DNA of 54,309 nt from Angustibacter sp. Root456 (GCF_001426435.1 NZ_LMER01000013.1:1-54309), one strand, 5' to 3'. Counted from the first letter of the stretch, positions 26,686 to 36,324 are shown. A program made the numbers and translations. The notes: generated by a model not told the origin, from the letters alone.

Positions 26686-27840
26686 TCACGGGGCGGGCGC
26701 GGCGTTCGCCGGCTCGTCCGCGGTGTGGTGGATCGGGCCCTGCAGCTCGGTCAGCCGCTGCCCGCGCCCGCCCCACCGCAGCTGCACGATCTCGGCCGCC
26801 ACCGAGACGGCCGTCTCCTCGGGCGTGCGCGCACCGAGGTCGAGGCCGATCGGCGAGCTGAGCCGGGCCACCTCGACGTCGTCCAGACCCGCCTCCCGCA
26901 GCCGCACCAACCGGTCGTCGTGGGTGCGCCGCGAGCCCATGGCCCCGACGTACGCCACCGGCAGGCGCAACGCCACCTCGAGCACGGGCACGTCGAACTT
27001 CGGGTCGTGCGTCAGCACCGCCAGCACCGTGCGCTCGTCGACCCGGCCGGCGTCCGCCTCGGCCTGCAGGTACTGGTGCGGCCACCGGACGACGACCTCG
27101 TCGGCGTCCGGGAACCGCGAGCGCGTCGCGAACACGGGCCGGGCGTCGCACACCGTCACGTGGTAGCCGAGGAACGAGCCCATCCGCGCGACGGCGGCCG
27201 CGAAGTCGATGGCGCCGAAGACGATCATCCGTGGCTTCGGCGCGTACGACGCCACGAAGACGCGCATGCCCTCGCCCCGCCGTTCGCCGTCCGGGCCGTA
27301 GGTGAGCGTCTCGGTGCGCCCAGCCGCGAGCAGGCCGCGCGCGTCGTCGACGACCGCGTCGTCGGCGCGCTGCGAGCCGAGGTCGCCGACCACCGGCTCA
27401 CCCTCGGGCCGGACGACGAGCCGGCGTCCGCGCACCGCGGCGTCCGGGTGCTCGATCACCGTGCACACCGCCACCGGCCGGCCGGCCGCGATGTCGTCGG
27501 CGACGGCGGCCAGCTCGGGGAACGAGTCAGGGTCGACCCGCTCGACGTAGACGTCCAGGATGCCGCCGCAGGTGAGCCCGACGGCGAACGCGTCGTCGTC
27601 GCTCACGCCATAGCGTTGCAGCGCAGGGCTCCCGGACTCGATCACCTCCTGTCCCAGCTCGTAGACGGCGCCCTCGACGCAGCCGCCGCTCACGCTGCCG
27701 ACGGCCTCGCCGTCGGGCCCCACGAGCATCGCCGCACCGGCCTGCCGCGGCGCCGAGCGCCAGGTGGCCACCACGGTGGCCATCGCGGCGGGACGCCCCG
27801 CGCGCCACCAGTCGAGCAGGGACGGGAGCACGTCACGCAC
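26686..27840 (-). CDS. XdhC/CoxF-like molybdenum-hydroxylase maturation protein
   Basis: About 384 residues from GTG 27840 (8-base GTGCGTGA overlap with the VWA gene). The N-terminal CoxI/XdhC domain has AMATVVATWRSAPRQAGAAM and SVSGGCVEGAVYELG. The C-terminal Rossmann domain has MIVFGAIDFAAAVARMGSFLGY, VLTHDPKFDVPVLEVAL and YVGAMGSRRTHDDR. XdhC binds and helps sulfurate the molybdenum cofactor; CoxF in Oligotropha is needed for active-site maturation. It is the last gene of the MoxR-VWA-XdhC operon and most likely serves the hydroxylase encoded at 19342-23827. Confidence 0.92.
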   Translation of the reverse strand: MRDVLPSLLDWWRAGRPAAMATVVATWRSAPRQAGAAMLVGPDGEAVGSVSGGCVEGAVYELGQEVIESGSPALQRYGVSDDDAFAVGLTCGGILDVYVERVDPDSFPELAAVADDIAAGRPVAVCTVIEHPDAAVRGRRLVVRPEGEPVVGDLGSQRADDAVVDDARGLLAAGRTETLTYGPDGERRGEGMRVFVASYAPKPRMIVFGAIDFAAAVARMGSFLGYHVTVCDARPVFATRSRFPDADEVVVRWPHQYLQAEADAGRVDERTVLAVLTHDPKFDVPVLEVALRLPVAYVGAMGSRRTHDDRLVRLREAGLDDVEVARLSSPIGLDLGARTPEETAVSVAAEIVQLRWGGRGQRLTELQGPIHHTADEPANAAPAP

Positions 27841-28966
27841 GGCCCACCACCTCCATGAGCTGGGTGTACGCCGCCACCGAGTGACCGGCGACGAAGTCGT
27901 CAACGTACGGCAGCACCGCTGCGATCCCGCCCTGCACCGGTTCGTAACCGGCCTTGCCCCGGTGCGGGTTGACCCACACGATCCGGTGCGCCAGCCGCGA
28001 CAGCCGCTGCACCTGCTCGCCCAGCAGCGCGGGGTCGCCACGCTCCCAGCCGTCCGAGCAGATCACCACCACGGCACCACGCGCCACGCCCCGCTGCCCC
28101 CAGCGGTCGACGAACGCCTGCAGGGTCTCCCCCAGGCGCGTCCCGCCCGACCAGTCGGGCACCTGCTGGCCGGCCGCGCGCAACCCGGTCTCGACGTCGC
28201 GGTGCTGCAGCGCCGTCGTCACGCGCGTGAGGCGCGTGCCGAGCGTGAAGACCTCGACGCGCGCCGGCCCGTGGCCGACCCCCGAGCGCAGGTGCGCGTG
28301 CGCGAGGCGCAGCAGCACCTCGGCGTACGGCGCCATCGAGCCCGACACGTCGACCAGCCACACCACCCGACGCGGACGCCGCCCGGCCCGGCGGTAGCGC
28401 AGCGGCCCGGGCTCCCCCGCCCGCCGCAGCTCCTCGCGCAGCGTGCGGCGCACGTCCAGGCGCCCTCGGCCGGCTGGGCGCTGGCGCGAGGAACGCCGGC
28501 TCGGCACCTGCACCGGCAGCGCGGCGAGCAGCCGGTTGACCTCGTCGCGGGCCACCGGGTCGAGATCGGCGACGTCACGGTGGCGCAGCACCTCGGTGGC
28601 GCTGGCGGCGGCGCGCAGCGGGTCGTCGTCGGGTGGGCCAGCTTCGCCGGGCTGCCCCGTGTCGAGCCGGGCCATGGCCCCCACCTGCACGGGGGGTGGC
28701 GCGGACAGCGTCAACCGCCCCGGCTCGCCGCCGAACCAGTCGGCGAAGGCGAGGTCGTAGAGCCGCTGGTGGTCGGGGTCGCTGCACAGCGTGGCGCGGC
28801 CGGCCCAGTAGACGTGCGCCCGCTGGTCGGCGCCCAGCTCGGCGGCGCAGGTGAGGAAGGCGGTCGTGCGGTCGAGCGTGACGGGCACCCCCGCCGCCCG
28901 GACGGCACGGGCGAACCCCGCGAGCGCGCGCGTGACGTCGGGCACCGGGTCCGTGCGAGCGCTCAC
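27833..28966 (-). CDS. VWA-domain protein (CoxE-like)
   Basis: 377 residues. The N-terminal half is helical (VTRALAGFARAVRAAGVPVTLDRT). The C-terminal VWA domain begins about residue 205 with a complete MIDAS motif, VWLVDVSGSMAPYAE (DxSxS), and includes WSGGTRLGETL (the Thr) and VVVICSDGWERG (the Asp). CoxE-type VWA proteins act with a MoxR AAA+ ATPase in metal-centre insertion. It starts 13 bp after the MoxR gene and overlaps XdhC by 8 bases, so the three are one operon. Confidence 0.92.
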   Translation of the reverse strand: MSARTDPVPDVTRALAGFARAVRAAGVPVTLDRTTAFLTCAAELGADQRAHVYWAGRATLCSDPDHQRLYDLAFADWFGGEPGRLTLSAPPPVQVGAMARLDTGQPGEAGPPDDDPLRAAASATEVLRHRDVADLDPVARDEVNRLLAALPVQVPSRRSSRQRPAGRGRLDVRRTLREELRRAGEPGPLRYRRAGRRPRRVVWLVDVSGSMAPYAEVLLRLAHAHLRSGVGHGPARVEVFTLGTRLTRVTTALQHRDVETGLRAAGQQVPDWSGGTRLGETLQAFVDRWGQRGVARGAVVVICSDGWERGDPALLGEQVQRLSRLAHRIVWVNPHRGKAGYEPVQGGIAAVLPYVDDFVAGHSVAAYTQLMEVVGRA

Positions 28967-28979
28967 GGCCGGGCGCCCC

Positions 28980-29870
28980 TCAGCCCGCGAGCAGCCGGTC
29001 GAGCCCGTCGCGCACGCGCTGGGCGTCCTCGCGGTACTTCAGCACCGCACCGAGCGTGCTGGCGGCGGTCTCGGCGTCGAGCTCGGTCGCGCCGAGCTCG
29101 AGCAGGCAGCGCGCCCAGTCGAGCGACTCGGCCACGCCGGGCGGCTTCAGCAGCCCGAACGTGCGCAGCCGCTGGCTGGCTGCGGCCACCTGCTCGGCCA
29201 GCCGCTGCGGCACCTCGGGGATGCGCGCCCGCACGATCTCGACCTCGCGGGCCAGCGACGGGTGCTCGACCCAGTGGTAGAGGCAGCGTCGCTTCAGCGC
29301 GTCGTGCACCTCGCGCGTGCGGTTGCTCGTGAGCACGACCACCGGCGGCGTCGCGGCGCTCACCGTGCCGAGCTCGGGCACCGTGACGGCGTACGTCGAC
29401 AGCACCTCGAGCAGGAAGGCCTCGAACTCGTCGTCCGCGCGGTCGACCTCGTCGACGAGCAGCACGCTCGGGCTCGTGCGCAACGCCTGCAGCACGGGCC
29501 GGGCCAGCAGGAACCGCTCGTCGAACAGCGAGCGCTCGGCGCTCTCGACGTCCACGGGCTGCTCGCCGCGCGTGGCCTCCAGCGCCCGCAGGTGCAGCAC
29601 CTGGCGGGTGACGTCCCAGTCGTAGAGGGCCTGGCTGGCGTCGATGCCCTCGTAGCACTGCAGCCGGATCAGCGGCGCGCCCGCCACCTGGGCGAGGGCC
29701 TCCGCGAGCGCCGTCTTGCCCGTGCCCGGCTCGCCCTCCAGCAGCAGCGGGCGGTGCAGGCGCAGCGCGAGCCACGCGATCGTGGCCAGCCCCGGGTCGG
29801 GCAGGTAGCCCGTGGCGCGCAGGGCGTCGGCCAGGGACTCGGCGCTGTCCGGCACCGGCTGCGCGGTCAT
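28980..29870 (-). CDS. MoxR-family AAA+ ATPase (CoxD-like)
   Basis: 296 residues from ATG 29870. Walker A GEPGTGKTALAEALAQ near 45-60, the MoxR-specific LIRLQCYEGIDASQALYDWD, Walker B VLLVDEVDRADDEFEAFLLE, sensor 1 VVVLTSNRTREVHDALKRRC and the arginine-finger region are all present. MoxR ATPases remodel proteins together with VWA partners; CoxD unfolds CO dehydrogenase for Cu-S insertion in Oligotropha. It is the first gene of the maturation operon, divergent from the HD gene with 39 bp between. Confidence 0.93.
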   Translation of the reverse strand: MTAQPVPDSAESLADALRATGYLPDPGLATIAWLALRLHRPLLLEGEPGTGKTALAEALAQVAGAPLIRLQCYEGIDASQALYDWDVTRQVLHLRALEATRGEQPVDVESAERSLFDERFLLARPVLQALRTSPSVLLVDEVDRADDEFEAFLLEVLSTYAVTVPELGTVSAATPPVVVLTSNRTREVHDALKRRCLYHWVEHPSLAREVEIVRARIPEVPQRLAEQVAAASQRLRTFGLLKPPGVAESLDWARCLLELGATELDAETAASTLGAVLKYREDAQRVRDGLDRLLAG

Positions 29871-29909
29871 GGGCTCAGCATGACACCACCGCCCGCGCAG
29901 TCGGGCAGG

Positions 29910-30557
29910 ATGGAGCGTATGGAGCTCCTCGGCGGCTGGGTCCGGCACACGCGACGGCTGGCGCCCGGCGTCGACCGCACCGACCTCGAGGCGGCCGGCC
30001 TCGACCTGCTCGCTCGGTACGAGGAGCCGCACCGGTACTACCACGACCAGAGGCACCTCAGCGAGGTCGTGGCGGCCGTCGCGCTGCTCGCCGAGCACGC
30101 CCGCGACCTGTCGGCGGTGATGCTGGCCGCCTGGTGGCACGACGCGATCTACATCGTGGGGGCCGACGAGAACGAGGAGGCCAGCGCCCGCCTGGCCACT
30201 GCCACCCTCGCCTCCTGGGACGCCGACCCCGACCGCGTCCTGCACGTCGGCGACCTCGTGCGGCTCACCGCCACCCACGACCCCGAGCCGCAGGACGCCG
30301 ACGGCCAGGTGCTCTGCGACGCCGACCTCGCGATCCTCGCGAGCCCACCGCACCGCTACGCCACCTACACCGCCGACGTCCGCCGCGAGTTCGCGATCGT
30401 GCCGGACGACGCCTTCCGGGCCGGACGCTCCCAGCTGCTTCGGGGGCTGCTGGAGCGCCCGCAGATCTACCGCACGCCCTCGGCGCACGAGCGCTGGGAG
30501 GCGGCGGCCCGGGCCAACGTCGGGGCCGAGCTGCGTGAACTCGCCCGCGAGGCCTGA
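29910..30557 (+). CDS. HD-domain metal-dependent phosphohydrolase-like protein
   Basis: About 215 residues; ATG at 29910 or 29919 is possible. Motifs: RYYHDQRHLSEV (first His of the metal site), AAWWHDAIYI (the HD pair) and VRLTATHD with VLCDADLAILA (terminal Asp), the usual spacing of small HD hydrolases. Similar actinobacterial proteins have no assigned substrate. There is no partner domain or membrane segment. It is divergent from the MoxR operon and 22 bp upstream of the AIM24 gene, likely one transcript. Confidence 0.88.
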   Translation: MERMELLGGWVRHTRRLAPGVDRTDLEAAGLDLLARYEEPHRYYHDQRHLSEVVAAVALLAEHARDLSAVMLAAWWHDAIYIVGADENEEASARLATATLASWDADPDRVLHVGDLVRLTATHDPEPQDADGQVLCDADLAILASPPHRYATYTADVRREFAIVPDDAFRAGRSQLLRGLLERPQIYRTPSAHERWEAAARANVGAELRELAREA

Positions 30558-30579
30558 CTCCACCTCTAGACTCCCGCGA

Positions 30580-31296
30580 ATGCGCAGCCACCTGTTTGAC
30601 GAGGCCCTGCAGGAGAAGCAGTCCACCGAGGCGTGGACCATGCAGAGCTCCAAGATGCTCAAGGTCACGCTCGGCACAGACGTGCTGTCCGCCAAGGGGG
30701 CGATGGTCGCCTACCAGGGCAACGTGCAGTTCCACCACGAAGGCGCCGGCAGCGTCAACAAGATGCTGAAGAAGATGCTGACGTCGGAGGACACGCCGCT
30801 CATGCGCGTCTCGGGCCAGGGCGAGGTCTTCTTCGCCCGCCTGGCGCAGGACATCTTCACCGTGCAGCTCGAGGGCGACGCGATCAGCATCGACGGCGCC
30901 AACCTGCTCGCGTTCGACGCCTCGCTCAGCTGGGACATCCACCGGGTGCAGGGCGCCGGCGTCTTCAGCGGCGGCCTGTTCAACGTCGTCCTCAGCGGGC
31001 ACGGCCAGGTGGCGCTCACCAGCGACGGGCCGCCGATGCTGCTCGACTGCTCGCAGCAGCCGACGTTCGTCGACATCCAGGCGGCCGTGGCGTGGTCGGC
31101 GAACCTCGTACCGCAGGTGCGCAGCAGCATGAACGTGAAGTCCCTGCTGCGCGGCGGCAGCGGCGAGGCCTTCCAGTACGCCTTCCACGGCCCGGGCTTC
31201 GTCGTCGTGCAGCCGAGCGAGAGCGAGGTCGGCGGCACCCAGCCGCAGCAGGGCGGCCAAGGTCCCGGCGGCATCGTCGGCAACCTCTTCGGCTGA
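30580..31296 (+). CDS. AIM24 family protein
   Basis: 238 residues from ATG 30580. The AIM24 beta-sandwich pattern is clear: LKVTLGTDVLSAKGAMVAYQGNV, MRVSGQGEVFFARLAQDIFTVQL, NLLAFDASLSWDI, GLFNVVLSGHGQVALTS, and the terminal Gly/Gln-rich tail. Bacterial AIM24 proteins have no settled function (the yeast namesake is mitochondrial). Its stop is only 3 bp from the stop of the convergent DUF4031 gene, leaving no room for a separate terminator. Confidence 0.93.
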   Translation: MRSHLFDEALQEKQSTEAWTMQSSKMLKVTLGTDVLSAKGAMVAYQGNVQFHHEGAGSVNKMLKKMLTSEDTPLMRVSGQGEVFFARLAQDIFTVQLEGDAISIDGANLLAFDASLSWDIHRVQGAGVFSGGLFNVVLSGHGQVALTSDGPPMLLDCSQQPTFVDIQAAVAWSANLVPQVRSSMNVKSLLRGGSGEAFQYAFHGPGFVVVQPSESEVGGTQPQQGGQGPGGIVGNLFG

Positions 31297-31299
31297 GGG

Positions 31300-31971
31300 T
31301 CAGCGCCGGGCTGCGAGCCAGTCGACGAGCGGCCACCACCGCGGCGGGTCGGCACCGACGTCGGCAGCGCTCAGCCAGCGCGCGCCGTCCGGCACCGGCG
31401 CGGCCGCCGCGACGTCGGCCCGCAGCACCGTGCGCCAGGTGGCGCGGCTGAGGTCGGGGCCGGCGTCGCGCAGCGGTGACGTGCGCTCGTGCGCACACAG
31501 GTGCGCGCCGGCCACGTCGGCTCCCGCGGCGCGCGCGGCGTCCAGAGACAGCAGGTCCCAGCCGTCGTCCCCGGACCCGGCGAGCACCTCGGGCCCGCGC
31601 GAGCGCTGCACGAGCACGACGACGGGCGACGGCACCGGGGCGGCCAGCCGCGAGGCGATGAGGTCCCACCACAGGTGCTCGCCCACGGGTCCGGAGGCGA
31701 TCACGCGCTCGCCCTTGCGCTTCGGCCGCCGCAGCCCGCTGCCCTGCAGCGCGCGCAGCAGGTCGCGCGAGGCCACGGGCAGCGCCCCCGCACTCACCAG
31801 GGCGTCGTAGCGGTCGGCCGGCACGTCGTAGTGATCGCCCTCGAAGGCCCGGCGCGGCACCGCCAGCCGGTCGGCGAAGGCGTGCAGCTCCTCGTACGAC
31901 GTGTCGCTGGCCAGGTGCGACCACAGCCGCCCGTGCGCCGGCCACGACGGCGGGTCGATGAGCACTGCCAC
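31300..31971 (-). CDS. DUF4031-domain protein
   Basis: About 223 residues from GTG 31971. The first 80 residues, VAVLIDPPSWPAHGRLWSHL through SDTSYEELHAFADRLAVPRRAFEGDHYDVPADRY, are the DUF4031 signature, small proteins of unknown function with conserved Asp, Trp and His. Residues 80-223 form a second region with conserved Trp/Asp patches (WDLIASRL, DDGWDLLSLDAA) and RHHLVPPRWW-like composition at the end; I cannot name it. Convergent with AIM24, divergent from WXG100 by 114 bp. Confidence 0.82.
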   Translation of the reverse strand: MAVLIDPPSWPAHGRLWSHLASDTSYEELHAFADRLAVPRRAFEGDHYDVPADRYDALVSAGALPVASRDLLRALQGSGLRRPKRKGERVIASGPVGEHLWWDLIASRLAAPVPSPVVVLVQRSRGPEVLAGSGDDGWDLLSLDAARAAGADVAGAHLCAHERTSPLRDAGPDLSRATWRTVLRADVAAAAPVPDGARWLSAADVGADPPRWWPLVDWLAARR

Positions 31972-32085
31972 CCCTCGAGGGTAGGTGGCCGGAGCCTGTG
32001 GATGACGGCCGAGCCGCACCCGCCGGTTCCTCTAGCGTCGAAGGCTCACGGCGGACGAGCCGGACGGCGACAGAGAGGGCACAGC

Positions 32086-32376
32086 ATGAGCACGCAGTTC
32101 CAGGTCGACACCGACCGCATCCAGGCGGCGGCCGGTGACGTGCACCGGATCAGCGCCGACATCGAGCGAGAGGTCGGCGCGATGATGACCCGGCTCGTGG
32201 GCCTGCAGGACGCCTGGCGGGGCCAGGCGGCCGGGCGCTTCCAGGAGGTCGCGACCGAGTGGCGCGGGGCCCAGGCCCACGTGCGCGAGGCGCTCGATCA
32301 GATCAGCCGCCTGCTCGGTCAGGCCGGCCAGCAGTACGCCGCCGCTGAGCAGGCGACGGCGGCGCTGTTCCGCTGA
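32086..32376 (+). CDS. WXG100-family (ESAT-6-like) protein
   Basis: 96 residues, the standard length. It is two long helices joined by the WRG turn (Trp44-Gly46 in DAWRGQAAGRFQEV), starting at ATG 32086 behind AGAGAGGGC. Such proteins are secreted as dimers by type VII (ESX) systems or act as cargo adaptors. No ESX ATPase, EccB-E or partner protein lies in the window, so this is an orphan copy. The C-terminus QATAALFR lacks a clear YxxxD/E export motif. A 14-bp hairpin lies about 95 bp downstream. Confidence 0.93.
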   Translation: MSTQFQVDTDRIQAAAGDVHRISADIEREVGAMMTRLVGLQDAWRGQAAGRFQEVATEWRGAQAHVREALDQISRLLGQAGQQYAAAEQATAALFR

Positions 32377-32471
32377 CGTGCGCTCCCGTCGCGGGTGATC
32401 TGCGCCACGATCCCCGGCGTGGCGGCGCGCGCACCCTGCCGAGGTTCGATACAACAGGAGGGCAGACACGA

Positions 32472-32506
32472 CGAGGCCCCTCCAAGTATGAGTTGGAGGG
32501 GCCTCG
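32472..32506 (+). terminator. Perfect 14-bp hairpin after WXG100, terminator or SD-masking element
   Basis: CGAGGCCCCTCCAA pairs with TTGGAGGGGCCTCG around a 7-base loop. There is no U-tract. The right arm is a strong Shine-Dalgarno-like sequence followed 6 bases later by GTG 32508 and a 10-codon frame (VCAGCGSTRS). AGGAGGG upstream (32456-32462) could pair with the left arm as an alternative. Termination of the WXG100 transcript is the simplest role. Confidence 0.6.
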
Positions 32507-32825
32507 CGTGTGTGCGGGCTGCGGCTCGACTCGGTCGTAACCTGCCGGCCACCGGGTTGACGCCCTGCGCTCCGCCCGACCAGGCCCGCGCGTCCCGAGC
32601 ACCTCGTCAACGGTGCTCCCCGAGCGGCAAGCCGCCCAGGTACGGAACGCCGGTCTCCTGACCGTCCACCTCAGCCTTGTCGGCGCCGTCCGGCCCGGGT
32701 CTCCCCGGCCCTTCCGGCCCCGCCGTCCGCTGCGGTGTGAGCAAGTTCTATCCCCTGCGATCGCTGCGGCGCAAGGGGTTTGGCGAACTTCTTCGCCTGC
32801 GGTGGGCGCCGGCTCGGTGCCCACC

Positions 32826-32935
32826 TGTGGACGTCCCTGTGGACCAGCTGTGGACTCGAGTGGTGCCGTCTGTGGACGGTGACGCGACCCAGGCGTGGAC
32901 AGGTGTGGACGACGTCTCGGACGCCCCCTGTGGAC
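32826..32935 (+). repeat. Cluster of seven TGTGGAC motifs with about 11-bp phasing
   Basis: TGTGGAC begins at 32826, 32838, 32849, 32871, 32904 and 32929, with cGTGGAC at 32894. Spacings are 12, 11, 22, 23, 10 and 25, all near multiples of 11, and not multiples of 3 overall, so this is not a coding repeat. The heptamer equals the core of the actinobacterial DnaA box (TTGTCCACA, complement TGTGGACAA), but the last two bases do not match in any copy. It ends 68 bp before the ThrE-type start. Confidence 0.7.
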
Positions 32936-33003
32936 GGCGCCGAAAGAAATCTTGGCCCCTGCCGGGGTCGGTGAGAGCGCCGCGCGCCTGGGAGAGTGAG
33001 TCC

Positions 33004-34437
33004 GTGCCGTCCACGCCCCGCTCCGCCCGCGAGACCCTGCGCCGCCGAGCCTCGCGCGCCGTGCGGTCGTCGTCCCCACCGATGCGTCCCCTCGCGCCGG
33101 CCGCCGGAGCCGACGGCGTCGACGACACGACCGCCCGCGCCGTGATCGACCTGGCACTGCGCACCGGTGAGGCGCTGCTGTCGACCGGCGCGCCGGCGCT
33201 GGACGTCACGGCGTCGGTGCTGCGCCTCGTCGAGGGCTTCGGCCTGTCGTCGTGCCACGTCGACGTCACGTACACCTCGATCACCGTGTCGTACCACCGC
33301 GGCGAGGTCGACGAGCCGATGACCGTGCTGCGCGTGGTGAAGGTCCGTGCGGCCGACTACAACCGCCTGCAGCACCTGCAGGCGATCGTGCGCGACGCCG
33401 CCGCCGGCGACCTCGACGTCCAGCAGGCCCGGGTGCGGCTGGAGGAGACCGTGCGCGCGCCGCACCCCTACCAGCGGTGGCTCGTGACCGTCGCGCTCGC
33501 CGGGATGGGCGCCGCGGTCGCCGCGCTGCTGGGCGGCGGGCCGCTGCTCATGAGCATCGCGGCCGCTACGACCGCCGCGATCGACCGCGTGCAGCGGGCA
33601 CTCGAGCGGGTGGGCTTGCCCGCGTTCTTCACCCAGGCGGTCGGCGGGGCGATGCCGACCCTCGTGGCCGTCGGGCTGCTGTCTTTGGTTCCGCGCGGCG
33701 CCCTGCGCGACAGCCAGGTCTCGCCGTCGCTGGTCGTCGCCACCGGCATCGTCGTGCTGCTGGCCGGCCTGTCGGTGGTCGGCGCCGCCCAGGACGCCCT
33801 CGACGGCTTCTACGTCACCGCCGGCGCGCGCGGCCTGGAGGTGCTCGTGCTGACCCTGGGCATCGTCGCCGGCATCGTCACGGTGCTGTCGATGGCCCAG
33901 CACGTGGGGGTGCCTCTGCGCGTGGTCGCCAGCCAGTCGCTCGCGAGCGACCCCGTGGTGCAGGTGCTGGCCGCCGTCGGGGTCTCGGCCCTGTTCGCCG
34001 TGTCCGGCTACACCCGCGGCCGCGGTGTGGTCGTGGCGGCCGGAGCCGGCGGCCTGGGGTGGGCGGCCTTCGTCACCGCGACGACGGCGGGGGTCGGCCC
34101 GGCGGGGTCGTCGGCGTTCGCGGCGGCCGTCATCGGCCTGGTGGCTCAGGTGGTGGCCGAGCGCTGGCAGGTGCCCAGCCTGGTCATCACGACGGCCGGG
34201 ATCGTGCCGCTGCTGCCCGGTCTCGCGGTCTACCGGGGGCTGTTCCAGCTCGTCGAGCAGGGCCCGACGCAGGCGCTCGGACCCGGCCTGAGCTCGCTCT
34301 TCGGGGCCGCTGCGACGGGCATCGGCCTGGCCGCCGGCGTCAGCCTCGGCGCGTTCGTCGGGCGCCGCCTGCGGCGCGAGCTCGACCAGTGGCACCGGCG
34401 GCTGCTGCGCCGTAGCGCCGGGTCGCTGCGCGACTGA
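33004..34437 (+). CDS. Threonine/serine exporter (ThrE) family protein
   Basis: About 477 residues from GTG 33004, behind GGGAGAG. The cytoplasmic N-terminal part (about 40-160) contains the ThrE domain start AVIDLALRTGEALLSTGAPALDVTASVLRLVEGFGL and HVDVTYTSITVSYHRGEVDEPMTVLRVVKVRAADYNRL. About ten membrane helices follow from residue 160, with the second ThrE_2-like half beginning near 310. In Corynebacterium ThrE exports threonine and serine. It is monocistronic, with a bidirectional hairpin 24 bp downstream. Substrate is by family only. Confidence 0.9.
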   Translation: MPSTPRSARETLRRRASRAVRSSSPPMRPLAPAAGADGVDDTTARAVIDLALRTGEALLSTGAPALDVTASVLRLVEGFGLSSCHVDVTYTSITVSYHRGEVDEPMTVLRVVKVRAADYNRLQHLQAIVRDAAAGDLDVQQARVRLEETVRAPHPYQRWLVTVALAGMGAAVAALLGGGPLLMSIAAATTAAIDRVQRALERVGLPAFFTQAVGGAMPTLVAVGLLSLVPRGALRDSQVSPSLVVATGIVVLLAGLSVVGAAQDALDGFYVTAGARGLEVLVLTLGIVAGIVTVLSMAQHVGVPLRVVASQSLASDPVVQVLAAVGVSALFAVSGYTRGRGVVVAAGAGGLGWAAFVTATTAGVGPAGSSAFAAAVIGLVAQVVAERWQVPSLVITTAGIVPLLPGLAVYRGLFQLVEQGPTQALGPGLSSLFGAAATGIGLAAGVSLGAFVGRRLRRELDQWHRRLLRRSAGSLRD

Positions 34438-34461
34438 GGCGCTCGCACCCCGGCACGCGAA

Positions 34462-34493
34462 CGGGGCGGCCCTCCCGTAGGAGGACCGCCCCG
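34462..34493. terminator. Bidirectional hairpin terminator between the ThrE-type gene and groEL
   Basis: CGGGGCGGCCCTCC (34462-34475) pairs with GGAGGACCGCCCCG (34480-34493) around CGTA with one C-A mismatch. It lies between the two convergent stops (34437 and 34519), so one stem can end both transcripts. Confidence 0.8.
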
Positions 34494-34518
34494 CGCGGTG
34501 CTGCGTCGGCTTCTGGGA

Positions 34519-36243
<1,725 letters not shown>

Positions 36244-36264
36244 TCACCAGGCGGTCGACGTCTG

Positions 36265-36289
36265 TAGCACTCGGGGTTGCAGAGTGCTA
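36265..36289. promoter_or_regulatory. CIRCE operator 1 (HrcA site)
   Basis: TAGCACTC, a 9-base spacer, then GAGTGCTA: the inner 8 bases of both consensus arms are intact; only the outermost T and A of TTAGCACTC-N9-GAGTGCTAA differ. It lies 120 bp upstream of the groEL start, downstream of the predicted promoter. Confidence 0.9.
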
Positions 36290-36295
36290 GGTCAA

Positions 36296-36324
36296 TGATT
36301 AGCACTCGGCCCCCTTGAGTGCAA
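36296..36324 (-). promoter_or_regulatory. Predicted groEL promoter
   Basis: On the minus strand TTGCAC (36324-36319) and TAATCA (36301-36296) are separated by 17 bp, a good fit to a housekeeping sigma promoter. It lies inside CIRCE operator 2, so HrcA binding would block RNA polymerase. The start site is not determined. Confidence 0.55.

Larger units (their letters stand above)
32377..33003. other. Gene-free 627-bp stretch between WXG100 and the ThrE-type gene
   Basis: No supported protein gene or tRNA is visible. It holds a perfect 14-bp hairpin (32472-32506), a diffuse hairpin around 32742-32790 with AAGTTC/GAACTT and CCCC/GGGG arms, and seven TGTGGAC-type motifs (32826-32935). The word GAACTTCTTCGCCTG at 32785-32799 matches the core of the palindromes at 19257 and 26620 at 12 of 15 positions. 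Low-quality frames run through the stretch on both strands but lack family resemblance. Confidence 0.6.

Noticed and set aside
32086-32376. Part of a type VII secretion locus
   Set aside because: Only a single WXG100 gene is present; no EccC ATPase, EccB, EccD, mycosin or second WXG100 partner lies nearby.
32377-32760. tRNA, tmRNA or other standard RNA gene in the WXG100-ThrE gap
   Set aside because: GAGGTTCGATAC at about 32442 hints at a T-loop, but no matching T-stem, anticodon arm or acceptor stem can be built, and no tmRNA or RNase P core motif is present.
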